Shown piece by piece: positions 8,479 to 18,349 of a DNA stretch of 52,254 nucleotides. Below the pieces are notes generated by a model. It ran no database searches, was not told the origin of the DNA, and saw nothing but the letters and a program-made list of their open reading frames with translations. Origin of the DNA: Bacteroidales bacterium (GTDB taxonomy: Bacteria; Bacteroidota; Bacteroidia; Bacteroidales; UBA12481); NCBI GenBank assembly GCA_023145515.1, contig JAGLDP010000017.1, positions 1 to 52,254 of the forward strand. The letters run 5' to 3'. The position numbers and the translations under genes were made by a program. Position 1 is the stretch's first letter, and each line of letters begins with the position of its first letter.

Positions 8479-10422
8479 ATGAGTACAAAGATAAATTCAA
8501 AAATGCCTGCCGGTCCTATTGCAGAAAAGTGGACCAAATATAAGGCCGAACAAGATCTGGTCAACCCTGCCAATAAGCGTAAACTTGACATAATTGTTGT
8601 AGGTACAGGTTTAGGTGGTGCTGCTGCTGCTGCTTCTCTTGGAGAGCTGGGCTTCAAAGTCAAGAACTTCTGTTATTCCGATAGTCCCCGCAGAGCACAT
8701 AGTATTGCTGCCCAAGGGGGTATCAATGCTGCCAAAAATTACCAGAATGATGGTGACAGCATATACCGCTTGTTTTATGACACTGTAAAAGGAGGAGATT
8801 ACCGCGCACGTGAAGGCAATGTGTACCGCCTTGCCGAGGTTAGTAATGATATTATTGACCAATGTGTAACTCAGGGTGTTCCTTTTGCCAGAGATTATGG
8901 TGGATATCTGGATAATCGCTCTTTTGGAGGAGCTCTGGTATCCAGAACATTTTATGCAAGAGGACAAACCGGACAACAACTATTGCTTGGGGCCTATGGT
9001 GCGCTGAACAGGCAAATCGCTGCCGGCAATGTTACGATGCATGTACGCACCGAGATGATGGATCTTGTGGTAGTTGATGGAAAGGCACGTGGAATTATTA
9101 CCCGCGATCTTATCACCGGTGAGCTGAATTCTCACTTCGGACATGCGGTAGTTTTGGCGACCGGAGGATATGGAAATGTATTTTTCCTTTCTACAAATGC
9201 TATGGGTTCAAATGGTAGTGCCTCTTACAAAGCGTATAAAAAAGGCGCCATGTTTGCCAATCCATCTTTCGTGCAAATTCATCCAACCTGCATACCTGTT
9301 CACGGTGATGCTCAGTCTAAGCTGACTCTTATGTCAGAAAGCTTGCGTAATGATGGTAGAATTTGGGTGCCAAAAGAAAAAGAGGATGCTGATAAAATTC
9401 GAAAGGGAGAATTAAGTCCGCTTGATCTGCCAGAAGAAAAAAGAGACTATTACCTTGAGAGAAGATATCCTGCTTTTGGAAACCTTGTGCCACGCGATGT
9501 TGCTTCACGAGCAGCAAAAGAAAGATGTGATGCAGGATATGGAGTTGGATCAGGACAGGCAGTGTATCTGGATTTTGCTGATGCCATCGGACGATTAGGC
9601 AAAGCTGCTATTGAAGCCCGTTATGGAAACCTATTCCAGATGTACGAAAAAATCGTTGATACTAATCCGTATGAACTCCCAATGATGATATATCCAGCCA
9701 TTCACTATACTATGGGTGGCACCTGGGTCGATTATGAACTACAGACAACTATTCCCGGACTATTTTCTATAGGAGAAGCTAATTTCTCAGATCATGGCGC
9801 AAATCGCCTGGGTGCTTCTGCACTAATGCAGGGCCTAGCCGATGGATATTTTGTTTTGCCATATACTATTCAGAGATACCTCGCCGATCAAATTGGAGTA
9901 GCCAGAATGAATACTGATGAAGTACCTGAGTTTAACACTGTTAAGAAGGACACTAAAACCTTGATTGATAAGCTTTTCGCGGTCAAGGGCAAGCGTAGTG
10001 TAGATTCTATTCATAAAGAACTCGGACATATCATGTGGAATCATGTGGGAATGGGACGTACAGCAGAAGGCCTTAAGGAGGGTATTGAAATGATTAAGAA
10101 GCTGCGTAAAGAATTCTGGGAAGATGTTCGTATTCCTGGAAAAGAAAATTCTATTAACCCCGAGTTAGAAAAGGCATGCAGACTTGCTGATTTTCTTGAA
10201 TTGGGTGAGTTGATGGCTCAAGATGCTTTACATCGCAATGAGTCATGTGGTGGTCATTTCAGAGAAGAGTACAAAACCCCTGAAGGGGAGGCTCTGCGCG
10301 ATGATAAGAATTTCATGTACGTGGCGGCATGGGAGTTTCAAGGTACAGAAAATCCAGCTAAACTCCATAAAGAGTCACTGAGTTACGAAGCAATTGAAGT
10401 CAAGACGAGAAACTATAAATAA
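8479..10422 (+). CDS. sdhA: Succinate dehydrogenase/fumarate reductase flavoprotein subunit
   Basis: The 647-residue FAD protein has the dinucleotide motif G-T-G-L-G-G-A near residue 41 and the flavinylation/active-site stretch H-S-I-A-A-Q-G-G. Downstream are H-P-T-C and the F-S-I-G-E-A-N segment of the FAD domain. Length and sequence fit the Bacteroidota/epsilon-type enzyme. It catalyses succinate/fumarate interconversion on the cytoplasmic face of complex II. Gene order sdhC-sdhA-sdhB is intact; the stop is eight bases before sdhB. Confidence 0.96.
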   Translation: MSTKINSKMPAGPIAEKWTKYKAEQDLVNPANKRKLDIIVVGTGLGGAAAAASLGELGFKVKNFCYSDSPRRAHSIAAQGGINAAKNYQNDGDSIYRLFYDTVKGGDYRAREGNVYRLAEVSNDIIDQCVTQGVPFARDYGGYLDNRSFGGALVSRTFYARGQTGQQLLLGAYGALNRQIAAGNVTMHVRTEMMDLVVVDGKARGIITRDLITGELNSHFGHAVVLATGGYGNVFFLSTNAMGSNGSASYKAYKKGAMFANPSFVQIHPTCIPVHGDAQSKLTLMSESLRNDGRIWVPKEKEDADKIRKGELSPLDLPEEKRDYYLERRYPAFGNLVPRDVASRAAKERCDAGYGVGSGQAVYLDFADAIGRLGKAAIEARYGNLFQMYEKIVDTNPYELPMMIYPAIHYTMGGTWVDYELQTTIPGLFSIGEANFSDHGANRLGASALMQGLADGYFVLPYTIQRYLADQIGVARMNTDEVPEFNTVKKDTKTLIDKLFAVKGKRSVDSIHKELGHIMWNHVGMGRTAEGLKEGIEMIKKLRKEFWEDVRIPGKENSINPELEKACRLADFLELGELMAQDALHRNESCGGHFREEYKTPEGEALRDDKNFMYVAAWEFQGTENPAKLHKESLSYEAIEVKTRNYK

Positions 10423-10430
10423 ACAGGAGA

Positions 10431-11189
10431 ATGGATCTCACACTTAAAGTATGGCGGCAAGAAAATGCCAAAGCCAAAGGAAAATTTGAAAAGTATCAAA
10501 TTAAAAATATCAGTCCGGACAGCTCATTTCTCGAAATGATTGATGCTCTGAATGAACAATTAATTCAGGATGACAAAGATCCTGTCGCAAAAGAACCTGT
10601 TGCCTTTGATCACGATTGTCGTGAGGGTATTTGTGGTATGTGCAGCCTCTATATTAATGGAAGGGCTCACGGACCAGATGAAGAAATAACTACATGCCAG
10701 TTACACATGCGCAAATTCAAAGATGGTGACACCATTGTCATTGAGCCATGGCGGGCAAATGGATTTCCTGTAATCAAAGATCTAATGGTTGATCGTCAAG
10801 CCTTTGATAAGATTCTGCAGTCTGGTGGATTTATTTCTGCAAATACTGGTAATGCACCCGATGCCAATGCCATCCCTATTGGTAAAGATAAAGCAGAAGA
10901 AGCAATGGATGCTGCCAGTTGTATTGGTTGCGGAGCTTGCGTAGCAACATGTAAAAACTCATCTGCCATGCTTTTTGTGGCCTCCAAAGTGAGCCAGCTA
11001 GCACTTCTGCCTCAAGGCAAACATGAATCTGTAAAACGGGCTCACGCCATGATTGCTAAAATGGATGAACTAGGATTCGGACATTGCACCAATACCGGAG
11101 CTTGTGAGGTTGAATGTCCAAAAGGAATCTCACTTGATCATATTGCAAGATTGAACAGAGAATTTCTGGCAGCGAATTTGATGCCCTGA
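10431..11189 (+). CDS. sdhB: Succinate dehydrogenase/fumarate reductase iron-sulfur subunit
   Basis: The 252-residue protein has a plant-type [2Fe-2S] site (C-R-E-G-I-C-G-M-C plus a later Cys in T-C-Q-L-H) and a ferredoxin-like C-terminal domain. That domain has C-I-G-C-G-A-C and [12 protein letters not shown], for the other two clusters. It carries electrons from SdhA to SdhC. It is the last gene of the operon and is followed by a long inverted repeat that likely terminates transcription. Confidence 0.96.
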   Translation: MDLTLKVWRQENAKAKGKFEKYQIKNISPDSSFLEMIDALNEQLIQDDKDPVAKEPVAFDHDCREGICGMCSLYINGRAHGPDEEITTCQLHMRKFKDGDTIVIEPWRANGFPVIKDLMVDRQAFDKILQSGGFISANTGNAPDANAIPIGKDKAEEAMDAASCIGCGACVATCKNSSAMLFVASKVSQLALLPQGKHESVKRAHAMIAKMDELGFGHCTNTGACEVECPKGISLDHIARLNREFLAANLMP

Positions 11190-11199
11190 AAAGACAGGA

Positions 11200-11251
11200 C
11201 TCAAGGCTCAGGACTCAAGGGCAAGTACTTTTTCCTTTCCTGAGCCTTGAG
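11200..11251. terminator. Inverted repeat between convergent sdhB and aminopeptidase genes
   Basis: CTCAAGGCTCAGG (11200-11212) is the exact reverse complement of CCTGAGCCTTGAG (11239-11251): a 13-bp stem with a 26-base loop. It is placed as a bidirectional terminator between convergent genes. It lacks a classical T-run directly after the stem. Confidence 0.6.
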
Positions 11252-11268
11252 CCTTGAGCCTTGAGCCT
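11241..11268. repeat. Heptamer array (TGAGCCT x4)
   Basis: Four exact copies of TGAGCCT in tandem overlap the right arm of the inverted repeat. The same heptamer family recurs at 18350-18405 next to ilvE. Confidence 0.9.
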
Positions 11269-11272
11269 TCAA

Positions 11273-12658
11273 TTACCTCATTACATCTTCAATATCAGCA
11301 ACCGTCTTTGGAATTGGCTTCCCTAATAATTCCCAACCGGTTTCTGTTACAAGAATATCATCTTCAATTCGAATTCCACCAAAATCTTTGAAAGTTTCTA
11401 CATTATCAAAATTGATGAAATCTTTGAACTTGTTTTCTGCCTTCCACTGATCAATTAACGCAGGGATGAAATAACAACCAGGTTCAACTGTCATAACAAA
11501 TCCCTTTTCAAGCTTTCGTCCCATCCTAAGAAATGCTAGTCCAAATTGCTTTGAACGCTGTATTTCATCGTTGTATCCAACATAGTTTTCTCCCAATCCT
11601 TCCATATCGTGAACATCCAAGCCCATCATGTGTCCCAGTCCATGAGGGAAAAATAAAGCATGCGCCCCCTGAGCAACTGCCTCATCTACATCACCCTTCA
11701 TCAATCCGATATCTTTTAGTCCTGAAGCAATTGTCTTTGCTGCAACAAAATGACAATCGCGGAATGAAACGCCTGGCTTCATGGCTTCAGTTGCCTTCAC
11801 ATTAGCAGCAAGAACAATTTCATATATTGATCTCTGACGAGCATCAAATTTACCACCAACAGGAACTGTTCTGGTGATATCAGATGCATAATGGAGAGCT
11901 GATTCAGCACCAGCATCTGTCACCATCATCCGGCCGGCTTCAAGAGTATTTCCATGATAATGATTATGGAGAGTTTGTCCATCCATACTTAAAATCACAG
12001 GAAATGATATCGGTCCGCCATTAGCAAGTGAAATCCCCTCTATGGCTCCTGCAATCTCCTGCTCCACAACACCAGGCATTGCCATTTTCATAGAAGTAGT
12101 ATGCATGAGATAGGCTGTATCAACCGCCTTAATAATCTCAGCTACTTCATTGTGATCCTTTACAGAGCGAAGACTCACTACTGCTTTAATGAATTCCTCA
12201 CTAACCAAGCTCTTAACATCATGACTATTTACACCTGTAAGGCGCTCAATTTCCATTTTGGTCTCTCCACGATAAGGAGGAAGAATCATTACTTCTCTAC
12301 CCTGGCTCTTTGCTTTAGAAAGAACAGCCTCAAGATCTTTATAGGGTGCTGTATTGCTAATCCCTACTTCAGTTGCACGATCTTTCAGAAAGGGCTGGTT
12401 TCCCATCCAAATGATATCATCCATATCAACATCATTTCCAAAAATCCAGTCTTCTCCTGTATCCAAATCTATTAATCCGCAAAGATCTGGATGATCTAAT
12501 CCAAAGAAATACAAAAAGTTACTGTCTTGTCTGAAATGATAGGGATTGGCTGGATAATTAAATGAAGCTTCTGTATTGCCAGGAAAAAACAAAATTCCTG
12601 AGCTTAACTTATTTCTAAGACCCTCGCGTCTTCTTGTGTAAATAGCTGAATCAAACAT
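11273..12658 (-). CDS. pepP: Aminopeptidase P (Xaa-Pro aminopeptidase, M24B)
   Basis: The 461-residue protein has an N-terminal aminopeptidase P domain (N-Y-P-A-N-P-Y-H-F-R-Q-D-S-N-F-L-Y). The pita-bread M24 catalytic domain follows, with the metal ligands in V-T-D-A-G-A-E, D-I-T-R-T, H-G-L-G-H-M-M-G, V-E-P-G and the final R-I-E-D-D. Such enzymes remove N-terminal residues preceding proline in the cytoplasm. It is monocistronic, with its 3' end facing sdhB and its start back-to-back with a conserved gene on the plus strand. Confidence 0.93.
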   Translation of the reverse strand: MFDSAIYTRRREGLRNKLSSGILFFPGNTEASFNYPANPYHFRQDSNFLYFFGLDHPDLCGLIDLDTGEDWIFGNDVDMDDIIWMGNQPFLKDRATEVGISNTAPYKDLEAVLSKAKSQGREVMILPPYRGETKMEIERLTGVNSHDVKSLVSEEFIKAVVSLRSVKDHNEVAEIIKAVDTAYLMHTTSMKMAMPGVVEQEIAGAIEGISLANGGPISFPVILSMDGQTLHNHYHGNTLEAGRMMVTDAGAESALHYASDITRTVPVGGKFDARQRSIYEIVLAANVKATEAMKPGVSFRDCHFVAAKTIASGLKDIGLMKGDVDEAVAQGAHALFFPHGLGHMMGLDVHDMEGLGENYVGYNDEIQRSKQFGLAFLRMGRKLEKGFVMTVEPGCYFIPALIDQWKAENKFKDFINFDNVETFKDFGGIRIEDDILVTETGWELLGKPIPKTVADIEDVMR

Positions 12659-12759
12659 TGATAATATATTTTAGTTTTACAAAATCATTAAAGAACTACG
12701 AATTTAAGAGAAAGATTTTTGTTTTTTGTACTTTAGGACAGGATAAAAGGAAGGAAAAT

Positions 12760-13458
12760 TTGCCGTATAGACGATTGCCAACGACAGATGCTGCCCGATT
12801 AAGGGCATTGAAGACTGCCTCAGTCAAGGCAGACCAGCTAGAACTTGGTCAATTGGCTTTTACTACAAGGTATATTCATCCTATAAGAAATTTTCAGCAG
12901 CAACTAGAAACTATCAAGTTTCAGCAGACCCAGAGCTGGAAGCAGATTGTATCTCAAAATATAGATTTTAAGCATAATACTGATAAAACAAGGATGTACA
13001 TTACTCACTTCATCCAGGTACTTAACATGTCTATTGCCCGTGAAGAGATGACTCAGGAAAGTCGTAAGTTTTACAACATTGCTCCTGATGATAAAAAGCT
13101 TCCCAGAATGCTAACTGACGATGCATTACTAGAATGGGGAAAACACATTATTGATGGTGAAGGTAAACGAATAAGAACTGGTGGAGCTCCAATAATGAAC
13201 CCAACAATTGCCAAGGTCAAAGTCTGGTATGACCGCTTCAAGGATATGCACCATTCTCAACAAATAGCAAATAAATCATACCAAAGAGCAAGCAGTCAGC
13301 TGATAGATATAAGACGAAAAACCGATGCCCTTATTCAGGCAATCTGGAATGAAATTGAGGAGCACTATCAACATCTTCGCGACACTGAACGCAGAGCCCA
13401 ATGTGAAGAATACGGAATTGTTTATGTGTTTCGGAAAAATGAGAGAAAGCCTAATTAA
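12760..13458 (+). CDS. Conserved Bacteroidota protein of unknown function
   Basis: I do not recognise a named function. The likely start is TTG at 12760 (L-P-Y-R-R-L-P-T-T-D), because a purine-rich AGGAAGGAAA lies just before it. The in-frame extension up to ATG 12658 encodes an AT-rich, unprotein-like segment that would overlap the aminopeptidase start. From TTG the protein has 232 residues, is basic, rich in Gln and Arg, largely helical, and lacks a signal peptide or membrane segment. The C-terminal part looks like a long amphipathic helix. Its stop overlaps the convergent thioredoxin gene by eight bases. Confidence 0.7.
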   Translation: MPYRRLPTTDAARLRALKTASVKADQLELGQLAFTTRYIHPIRNFQQQLETIKFQQTQSWKQIVSQNIDFKHNTDKTRMYITHFIQVLNMSIAREEMTQESRKFYNIAPDDKKLPRMLTDDALLEWGKHIIDGEGKRIRTGGAPIMNPTIAKVKVWYDRFKDMHHSQQIANKSYQRASSQLIDIRRKTDALIQAIWNEIEEHYQHLRDTERRAQCEEYGIVYVFRKNERKPN

Positions 13459-13966
13459 GCTGTTCTGCCAGATTTGTCAAGAGGAGTTTGAATTCATCTG
13501 CCTTAAATCCTTTTGATTGATATATCAGCTTTCCAGATTTGTCAAACAAGTAATTTCTGGGAATATACTTTTCAGCAAACTGAGAATAGCAACTACGATC
13601 AATATCTGAATAGAAGGGCATGATGTATTGCTTCTCTTTAACAAAAGGATTTACTTTCTCAGGCTTTTCTTCACGACTGATGATTAACAAAAGAAAGTCT
13701 TCATTGTCTTTATACTTATTCCAGATTTCCTTCTGAACAAAAGGCAATTCCCTAAGGCACGGACCACACCAGGTTGCAAAGAAATTAATAAGAACGGTTT
13801 TGCCACTCAGATTATCAGAACTGAATGCTTTGCCGTCCATCGTGGTAATCGTAAAATCAGGCATCTCTTGTCCGAGTAAAAGAATATTGGAAGGCTCCTC
13901 TGCCTCCTGGGCTAACAGACTAATACTCAGCAAAGCAGACACTAAAAGAATCAGTGTTTTTTTCAT
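13451..13966 (-). CDS. Secreted TlpA-like thioredoxin-fold protein
   Basis: The 171-residue protein has an N-terminal signal peptide ending near L-L-A-Q-E and a TlpA/ResA-type thioredoxin domain. Its redox motif W-C-G-P-C lies in F-F-A-T-W-C-G-P-C-L. It should act as a periplasmic thiol reductant. It is the last gene of a minus-strand run (PspC, GIN, PadR, PspC, CPBP, TlpA); the CPBP protease gene ends 12 bases upstream. Confidence 0.88.
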   Translation of the reverse strand: MKKTLILLVSALLSISLLAQEAEEPSNILLLGQEMPDFTITTMDGKAFSSDNLSGKTVLINFFATWCGPCLRELPFVQKEIWNKYKDNEDFLLLIISREEKPEKVNPFVKEKQYIMPFYSDIDRSCYSQFAEKYIPRNYLFDKSGKLIYQSKGFKADEFKLLLTNLAEQLN

Positions 13967-13978
13967 AACAACTATTTG

Positions 13979-14908
13979 TTATTCTAGTTTGGGATCACGA
14001 AACCTATCTCTGAAGCGTTTTGCAAAGATAATCAGCAAAATAGAACCACCAATAGCCCAAATCCATACAAAATCGCCTGTTCCAATATCATCAACCGAAG
14101 TAGCAGATACTTCCGAGGCATATAGATAGTACGCAATCACTGGAATTCCATTATGCACAAGGTGGGCAAGAACAGGGTACCAAAGGTTGCCCGACCATAC
14201 ATACAAATATCCAAATAACATCCCCAGAATAAACCGTGGAAAGAAGCCATAAAACTGCATATGGAGAGCAGAGAACAGAATCGAAGTTACAACAACCGCA
14301 ATGTGTATATTCTTAAACCATTTTGTCAATATGCGTTGAAGCATCCCTCTGAAAAATAGTTCTTCTCCAATCGCTGGAAGAATAGCTACCATTATGAGAT
14401 TTAGTCCAAGTCCTGATAGGGTTTTCACATTCAGAAAAGCTTCTGTGAGCTCCATAGCTTTGGCTTCCATATCTTTCATCCATTCCTCAATACCAGCCAT
14501 AAAACCAGGAAAACTCATGTTTTGATTCAAAATTCCAGAATAGGCTACCACAGGTTCTATAGCCAATAATACCAGTAACATAATTCCAAAACCTGTCCAG
14601 GTAATTGAATTTTTGAATCCAAGAAAAGTGAAAGGGTTGGTGGTAGCCAGCCAGCCAACCAGCAGTGAAGGCAATATAAATATACCAAATGACTGGCTTA
14701 TCTGCATAAATTTCAGGAGTCCAATATTACCCTGATCAGCTGGATTCATAGAAGCCAGCACGTCCTGCAGAGGCATGCCATATAAAGCTGCTGCACCAAA
14801 TAAACCAATCAGAGTAAAAAGAAAAAAGCTTAGCACTGTAATCAGTGCGATCAAAATGATTTGCAAGTAAGGACGAAGTCCATTGAAAAATCGATTATCC
14901 ATATCCAC
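13979..14908 (-). CDS. CPBP family intramembrane metalloprotease
   Basis: The 309-residue polytopic membrane protein has about eight hydrophobic helices. The CPBP (Rce1/abortive-infection-like) motifs are visible: E-E-L-F-F-R-G, then F-S-A-L-H-M, and near the end L-A-H-L-V-H-N. These supply the Glu, His and Asn residues for metal-dependent proteolysis in the membrane. The gene starts 31 bases after the large PspC gene and probably shares its transcript. The substrate is unknown. Confidence 0.88.
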   Translation of the reverse strand: MDMDNRFFNGLRPYLQIILIALITVLSFFLFTLIGLFGAAALYGMPLQDVLASMNPADQGNIGLLKFMQISQSFGIFILPSLLVGWLATTNPFTFLGFKNSITWTGFGIMLLVLLAIEPVVAYSGILNQNMSFPGFMAGIEEWMKDMEAKAMELTEAFLNVKTLSGLGLNLIMVAILPAIGEELFFRGMLQRILTKWFKNIHIAVVVTSILFSALHMQFYGFFPRFILGMLFGYLYVWSGNLWYPVLAHLVHNGIPVIAYYLYASEVSATSVDDIGTGDFVWIWAIGGSILLIIFAKRFRDRFRDPKLE

Positions 14909-14939
14909 AAAAATAAAAAATATACGGATTCTATAGGTA

Positions 14940-16550
14940 TTAATCCGTATTCGTTGAAAACCTCTTCAATCCATTTTCCTCCATAATCCACTCCTGGCCA
15001 ACCATACGCTTCGACCAGATCTTATCTTGATTATCAACTCCGCTCAAATACTCTCTGGCACTTTCATCCAAAAAGATTCTGTATCCAACAGGTAAACTAA
15101 GCACCAGTTCAAGTTCCTGACTACGCCACTTCTCCTCCTCGCCCAGGCGAAAATACGGGTCAATAATTAGAAATGAATCGCGTATGGTATAGCCAAACTG
15201 AATCCGCTTAGCAAAGCGTTCAGCAGCTACATCATTAACTCCTCGTGATTCTTTTCTAATTCGTAATTCTGGTTGTTCATTAGAACTTTTAACAATATCC
15301 ACCACTGGCATTCCAAGAATTATCAGGTCTCTATTATCTTCAGCAATGCGAAGTTCACGGTGATATCCAAAATCTAAATTTACAAAATCAGCATCCTGGT
15401 AGTCACTTTGTCCTACCATAAAATACAGCTTATTAGTTGGTGTTTCCAATTCGATATTTTCAGCCACTCTTTCCACTTCATTATACTTTACCCCTTCAGT
15501 TAAAGCAAAAATAGCTAGTAAAATCAAGGCAAAAACCCATATTCCAAAGCTGCTGAAACCGATAGCACGGTCATGTGCTCTAAAAGGAAAAAGCATTTTT
15601 ACACCACCATAAATCAGACCCAAAATTGGTAGCCCAATCACAAGAAGCACACAAATTATTGCTAATATGGCAACAGATTCATCCACAAATAGTCCAAGAA
15701 CCTGAGACAGGTTGAACTCATTCCAATCCATTAGATCACCCATAAGCCATGTTTGTCCGGCCAAAACACCTCCAATAATACCAATCAACAAGGCAACTCC
15801 TGCAAGAATAAAAGAAGCTCCAATTATGATTCCAATAATCTTAAAAAAAGTTATAAATATATGAGCCACAATTCTACCAAAGCTGCTCATTCCAGTTCGG
15901 GTTCGTTTGTAAGCTTGAGAGTTGGGAATATTCTTGATGTTTTCCTTAACACCTTCATATTCATGACGAATAGCTTTCTCAATATTATTCACATTGATTC
16001 GTTCTCCCTTCATTTCAAGTTTTTCTGCTGTTGTTTTGGCCTCAGGAATAGCTATCCATAGCAAAACATAGATTAGCAGTCCTGTTCCCCACAGCAACAC
16101 AGCAATCACAAATAGAACGCGAATAATAACAGGATCAATACCAAAGTATTCACCTGCACCACCACAAACGCCTCCAACTACCTGGTTGTCAGGATCACGA
16201 TACAGTCTTTTTCGTCCTCCTGAATAATACTTCCTTCCATTTCTTTCGCCAGACTTGGCTTCTGAATTCTCCTCTTCACCATCTTCCATTTCTGCAAAGT
16301 CTTCAGGTTCTCCAAGAATAGCAATAGCAGCATCCACATCATCGATGCTTATCACCTGCTTGTCATTGTCAATTCGACTATGGATAATTTCAGTAATTCT
16401 CGACTCAATATCAGCCAGGATCTCACTTTCTCCCTGAGTACCATTATACCGCAAATGCAATTTATCGAGGTATATACTCAGGCGATCATATGCATCTTCA
16501 TCAATATTGAAGACCTGTCCACTGATATTTATTTTAATCGTCTTTTTCAT
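14940..16550 (-). CDS. PspC domain membrane protein (large)
   Basis: The 536-residue protein starts with a soluble domain (1-90, M-K-K-T-I-K-I-N-I-S-G) also found in the small PspC protein of this operon. A PspC domain follows at about 113-170 (R-L-Y-R-D..V-V-G-G-V-C-G-G). Four further hydrophobic segments (about 225-370) precede a C-terminal soluble beta-rich domain. Such proteins sit beside PadR regulators in Bacteroidota and are linked to envelope stress. It starts six bases after PadR. Confidence 0.85.
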   Translation of the reverse strand: MKKTIKINISGQVFNIDEDAYDRLSIYLDKLHLRYNGTQGESEILADIESRITEIIHSRIDNDKQVISIDDVDAAIAILGEPEDFAEMEDGEEENSEAKSGERNGRKYYSGGRKRLYRDPDNQVVGGVCGGAGEYFGIDPVIIRVLFVIAVLLWGTGLLIYVLLWIAIPEAKTTAEKLEMKGERINVNNIEKAIRHEYEGVKENIKNIPNSQAYKRTRTGMSSFGRIVAHIFITFFKIIGIIIGASFILAGVALLIGIIGGVLAGQTWLMGDLMDWNEFNLSQVLGLFVDESVAILAIICVLLVIGLPILGLIYGGVKMLFPFRAHDRAIGFSSFGIWVFALILLAIFALTEGVKYNEVERVAENIELETPTNKLYFMVGQSDYQDADFVNLDFGYHRELRIAEDNRDLIILGMPVVDIVKSSNEQPELRIRKESRGVNDVAAERFAKRIQFGYTIRDSFLIIDPYFRLGEEEKWRSQELELVLSLPVGYRIFLDESAREYLSGVDNQDKIWSKRMVGQEWIMEENGLKRFSTNTD

Positions 16551-16556
16551 AACAGC

Positions 16557-16886
16557 TTAAGATTGATTTTTTATTGATTGAACAGCCTGAACCAAATCGT
16601 CCCATGAGGTATCCAGGTTTTCTAGAAAGCTCCTTCCCTCATCAGTTAGTCGATAATACTTCCTCGGAGGCCCCTGTGTAGATTCTTCCCACCGATAACT
16701 CAGAAGACCAGCATTTTTCTGTCGGGTCAAAAGTGGATAAAGTGTTCCTTCCACCACTATCAATTCTGACTCTTTCATCTTTTTAATAATGTCAGATGCA
16801 TAACAGTCATTCTGAACCAGGATGGTCAAAATGCAATATTCCAGCACTCCCTTACGCATTTGAGCTTTTGCATTCCCAATATTCAT
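16557..16886 (-). CDS. PadR family transcriptional regulator
   Basis: The 109-residue winged-helix protein matches the short PadR-s2 type: M-R-K-G-V-L-E-Y-C-I-L, V-V-E-G-T-L-Y-P-L-L-T-R and G-P-P-R-K-Y-Y. It probably represses its own operon. A 12-bp perfect inverted repeat at the operon promoter (18217-18255) is the natural candidate operator. It is unusual only in being the third gene of the operon rather than the first. Confidence 0.92.
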   Translation of the reverse strand: MNIGNAKAQMRKGVLEYCILTILVQNDCYASDIIKKMKESELIVVEGTLYPLLTRQKNAGLLSYRWEESTQGPPRKYYRLTDEGRSFLENLDTSWDDLVQAVQSIKNQS

Positions 16887-16904
16887 ATCCTGAAATTTTA
16901 ATAG

Positions 16905-17603
16905 TTAATATTTTTTTAATGTGCCGATTCCGGAAATAGACTTTCGGATTTCGGGATCCCCTTTATACTTGACAGAGCCAACTCCGGAGATATCTACGTC
17001 AAGTCTATCTGAAGCAGATACTCTGGCTTGAGCTGCTCCACTTAGCTCAATTCTCATTTCCTCTGTTTGCAAATCGAGAGCATTGAAATCACCAGCGCCC
17101 GATAAATTGAGAATTACCTCATCGGCACGTCCTTCCAGATCACAATTTGCAGCACCACTGATATCAAGCCTTAACTTGTCAGTATCAAATTCTAATTCCA
17201 TGTTCATAGCTCCACTACAAATAATAGCAAGACTTTTCACCTCAACAGGAGTATTGCTACTAATATCAATAGCACCAGTAAGATCCATCTTAGACAAATC
17301 AGAATAACTAATGAACAGACTTTTTTTCTTTGCTCTTAAAATATTTTCTCGTGCAACAATTTTGAGTCTGTTCCCATCTTGATAAACATCAATGATATCC
17401 TGTAGATTCTCATCGGCTTCAATTCTCAAATCAGAGCTACGACCCTGAGTTAGATAAACATCAAAGTTCCCAACGATTTTTAGACGATCAAACTTCTTAA
17501 TATTCTCATCCCGTACCTCAACATTTCCATTACCAACAACTCCGAAATCACAAGCTGTCATAGATAGAACAAGAATTGCAAAAATTGGTATAAGTGCTTT
17601 CAT
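16905..17603 (-). CDS. GIN-domain (DUF2807) lipoprotein
   Basis: The 232-residue protein has a lipoprotein signal (S-M-T-A-C, Cys18). The rest is a right-handed beta-helix-like GIN/DUF2807 domain, visible as recurring short strands such as L-K-I-V-G-N-F-D-V-Y-L, L-D-I-S-G-A-A, L-N-L-S-G-A-G-D and I-E-L-S-G-A-A. It sits four bases after the small PspC gene and 18 before PadR. GIN proteins commonly accompany PspC/PadR genes; function not established. Confidence 0.85.
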   Translation of the reverse strand: MKALIPIFAILVLSMTACDFGVVGNGNVEVRDENIKKFDRLKIVGNFDVYLTQGRSSDLRIEADENLQDIIDVYQDGNRLKIVARENILRAKKKSLFISYSDLSKMDLTGAIDISSNTPVEVKSLAIICSGAMNMELEFDTDKLRLDISGAANCDLEGRADEVILNLSGAGDFNALDLQTEEMRIELSGAAQARVSASDRLDVDISGVGSVKYKGDPEIRKSISGIGTLKKY

Positions 17604-17607
17604 AATA

Positions 17608-18147
17608 TTAAAAATAATATGAGCCTGATTTCATTTCAGCAATTTGCTCAGGAGTTTGAGCTAGTGGAAGCGCAATCCATAAAACGATATATGCTAAAAA
17701 GCCAAATCCCACAAATAGTGCAATGATGAAAAGAATTCTGATCAATAGAGGATCAGTATTGAAATAAAAGGCCAAACCACTACAAACACCGCCGATTGGC
17801 TTATCTTCAGAATCACGGTACATCCTACTGTGTCTTTTTCCTGCAAAACGGGCCCTGCCTCTGTTCGAATTATACTCATGTCGCTTCTCCCCAATATCTT
17901 CAGGTGCGCCCATAGTTTTCAAAACAGCAATCACATCATCAGAAGAAATCACCTTCCTATGAGGCTTCATCCGCTCAGTAAATAGCTCAGCCATACGTAT
18001 TTCAAGATCTTGAATCACTTCAGAGCCCTCGCTTGATCCGGAAAACTGATGCTCCACACCAGTCAGATACTCACGCAGAATCTCATAGGCATCTTCATCA
18101 ATGTGAAATACTATTCCTGCCAGATTAATTTGAATTGCTTTTTTCAT
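17608..18147 (-). CDS. PspC domain protein (small)
   Basis: The 179-residue protein has the same N-terminal soluble domain as the large paralogue (H-I-D-E-D-A-Y-E..) and a C-terminal PspC domain (R-M-Y-R-D-S-E-D-K-P-I-G-G-V-C-S-G-L-A) with membrane helices. It is the first gene of the operon, about 53 bases downstream of the inferred transcription start. The two PspC genes in one operon share the N-terminal domain and look like old duplicates. Confidence 0.87.
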   Translation of the reverse strand: MKKAIQINLAGIVFHIDEDAYEILREYLTGVEHQFSGSSEGSEVIQDLEIRMAELFTERMKPHRKVISSDDVIAVLKTMGAPEDIGEKRHEYNSNRGRARFAGKRHSRMYRDSEDKPIGGVCSGLAFYFNTDPLLIRILFIIALFVGFGFLAYIVLWIALPLAQTPEQIAEMKSGSYYF

Positions 18148-18204
18148 TGTTCCTATTTCATTTTATTGTTCATAATACCTTCCATAACACTATTGTATCC
18201 ATTG

Positions 18205-18255
18205 CAAAGATATATAATTATTTTAGTATTCTGCAATGCATAGTACTAAAATAAT
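18205..18255 (-). promoter_or_regulatory. Promoter and PadR-type operator of the PspC operon
   Basis: On the minus strand, TATCTTTG (18212 to 18205) matches the -7 consensus. A TTG lies 21 bases upstream (18236 to 18234). A perfect 12-bp inverted repeat, ATTATTTTAGTA (18217-18228) and TACTAAAATAAT (18244-18255), covers the -33 region. That position would let a dimeric regulator, probably the operon's own PadR, block RNA polymerase. Confidence 0.65.
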
Positions 18256-18349
18256 ACGAATGCAACAGCTAAGTGCATCAATATCAGATCAATAAAATTT
18301 AAATGATTATATGCTCAACCCAATAAACGACAGAATACCCAGGAAATAG

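Noticed and set aside
12658-12759. ATG at 12658 as start of the conserved unknown gene
   Set aside because: It abuts the divergent aminopeptidase start, and the AT-rich extension looks non-coding; TTG 12760 has a purine-rich site before it.
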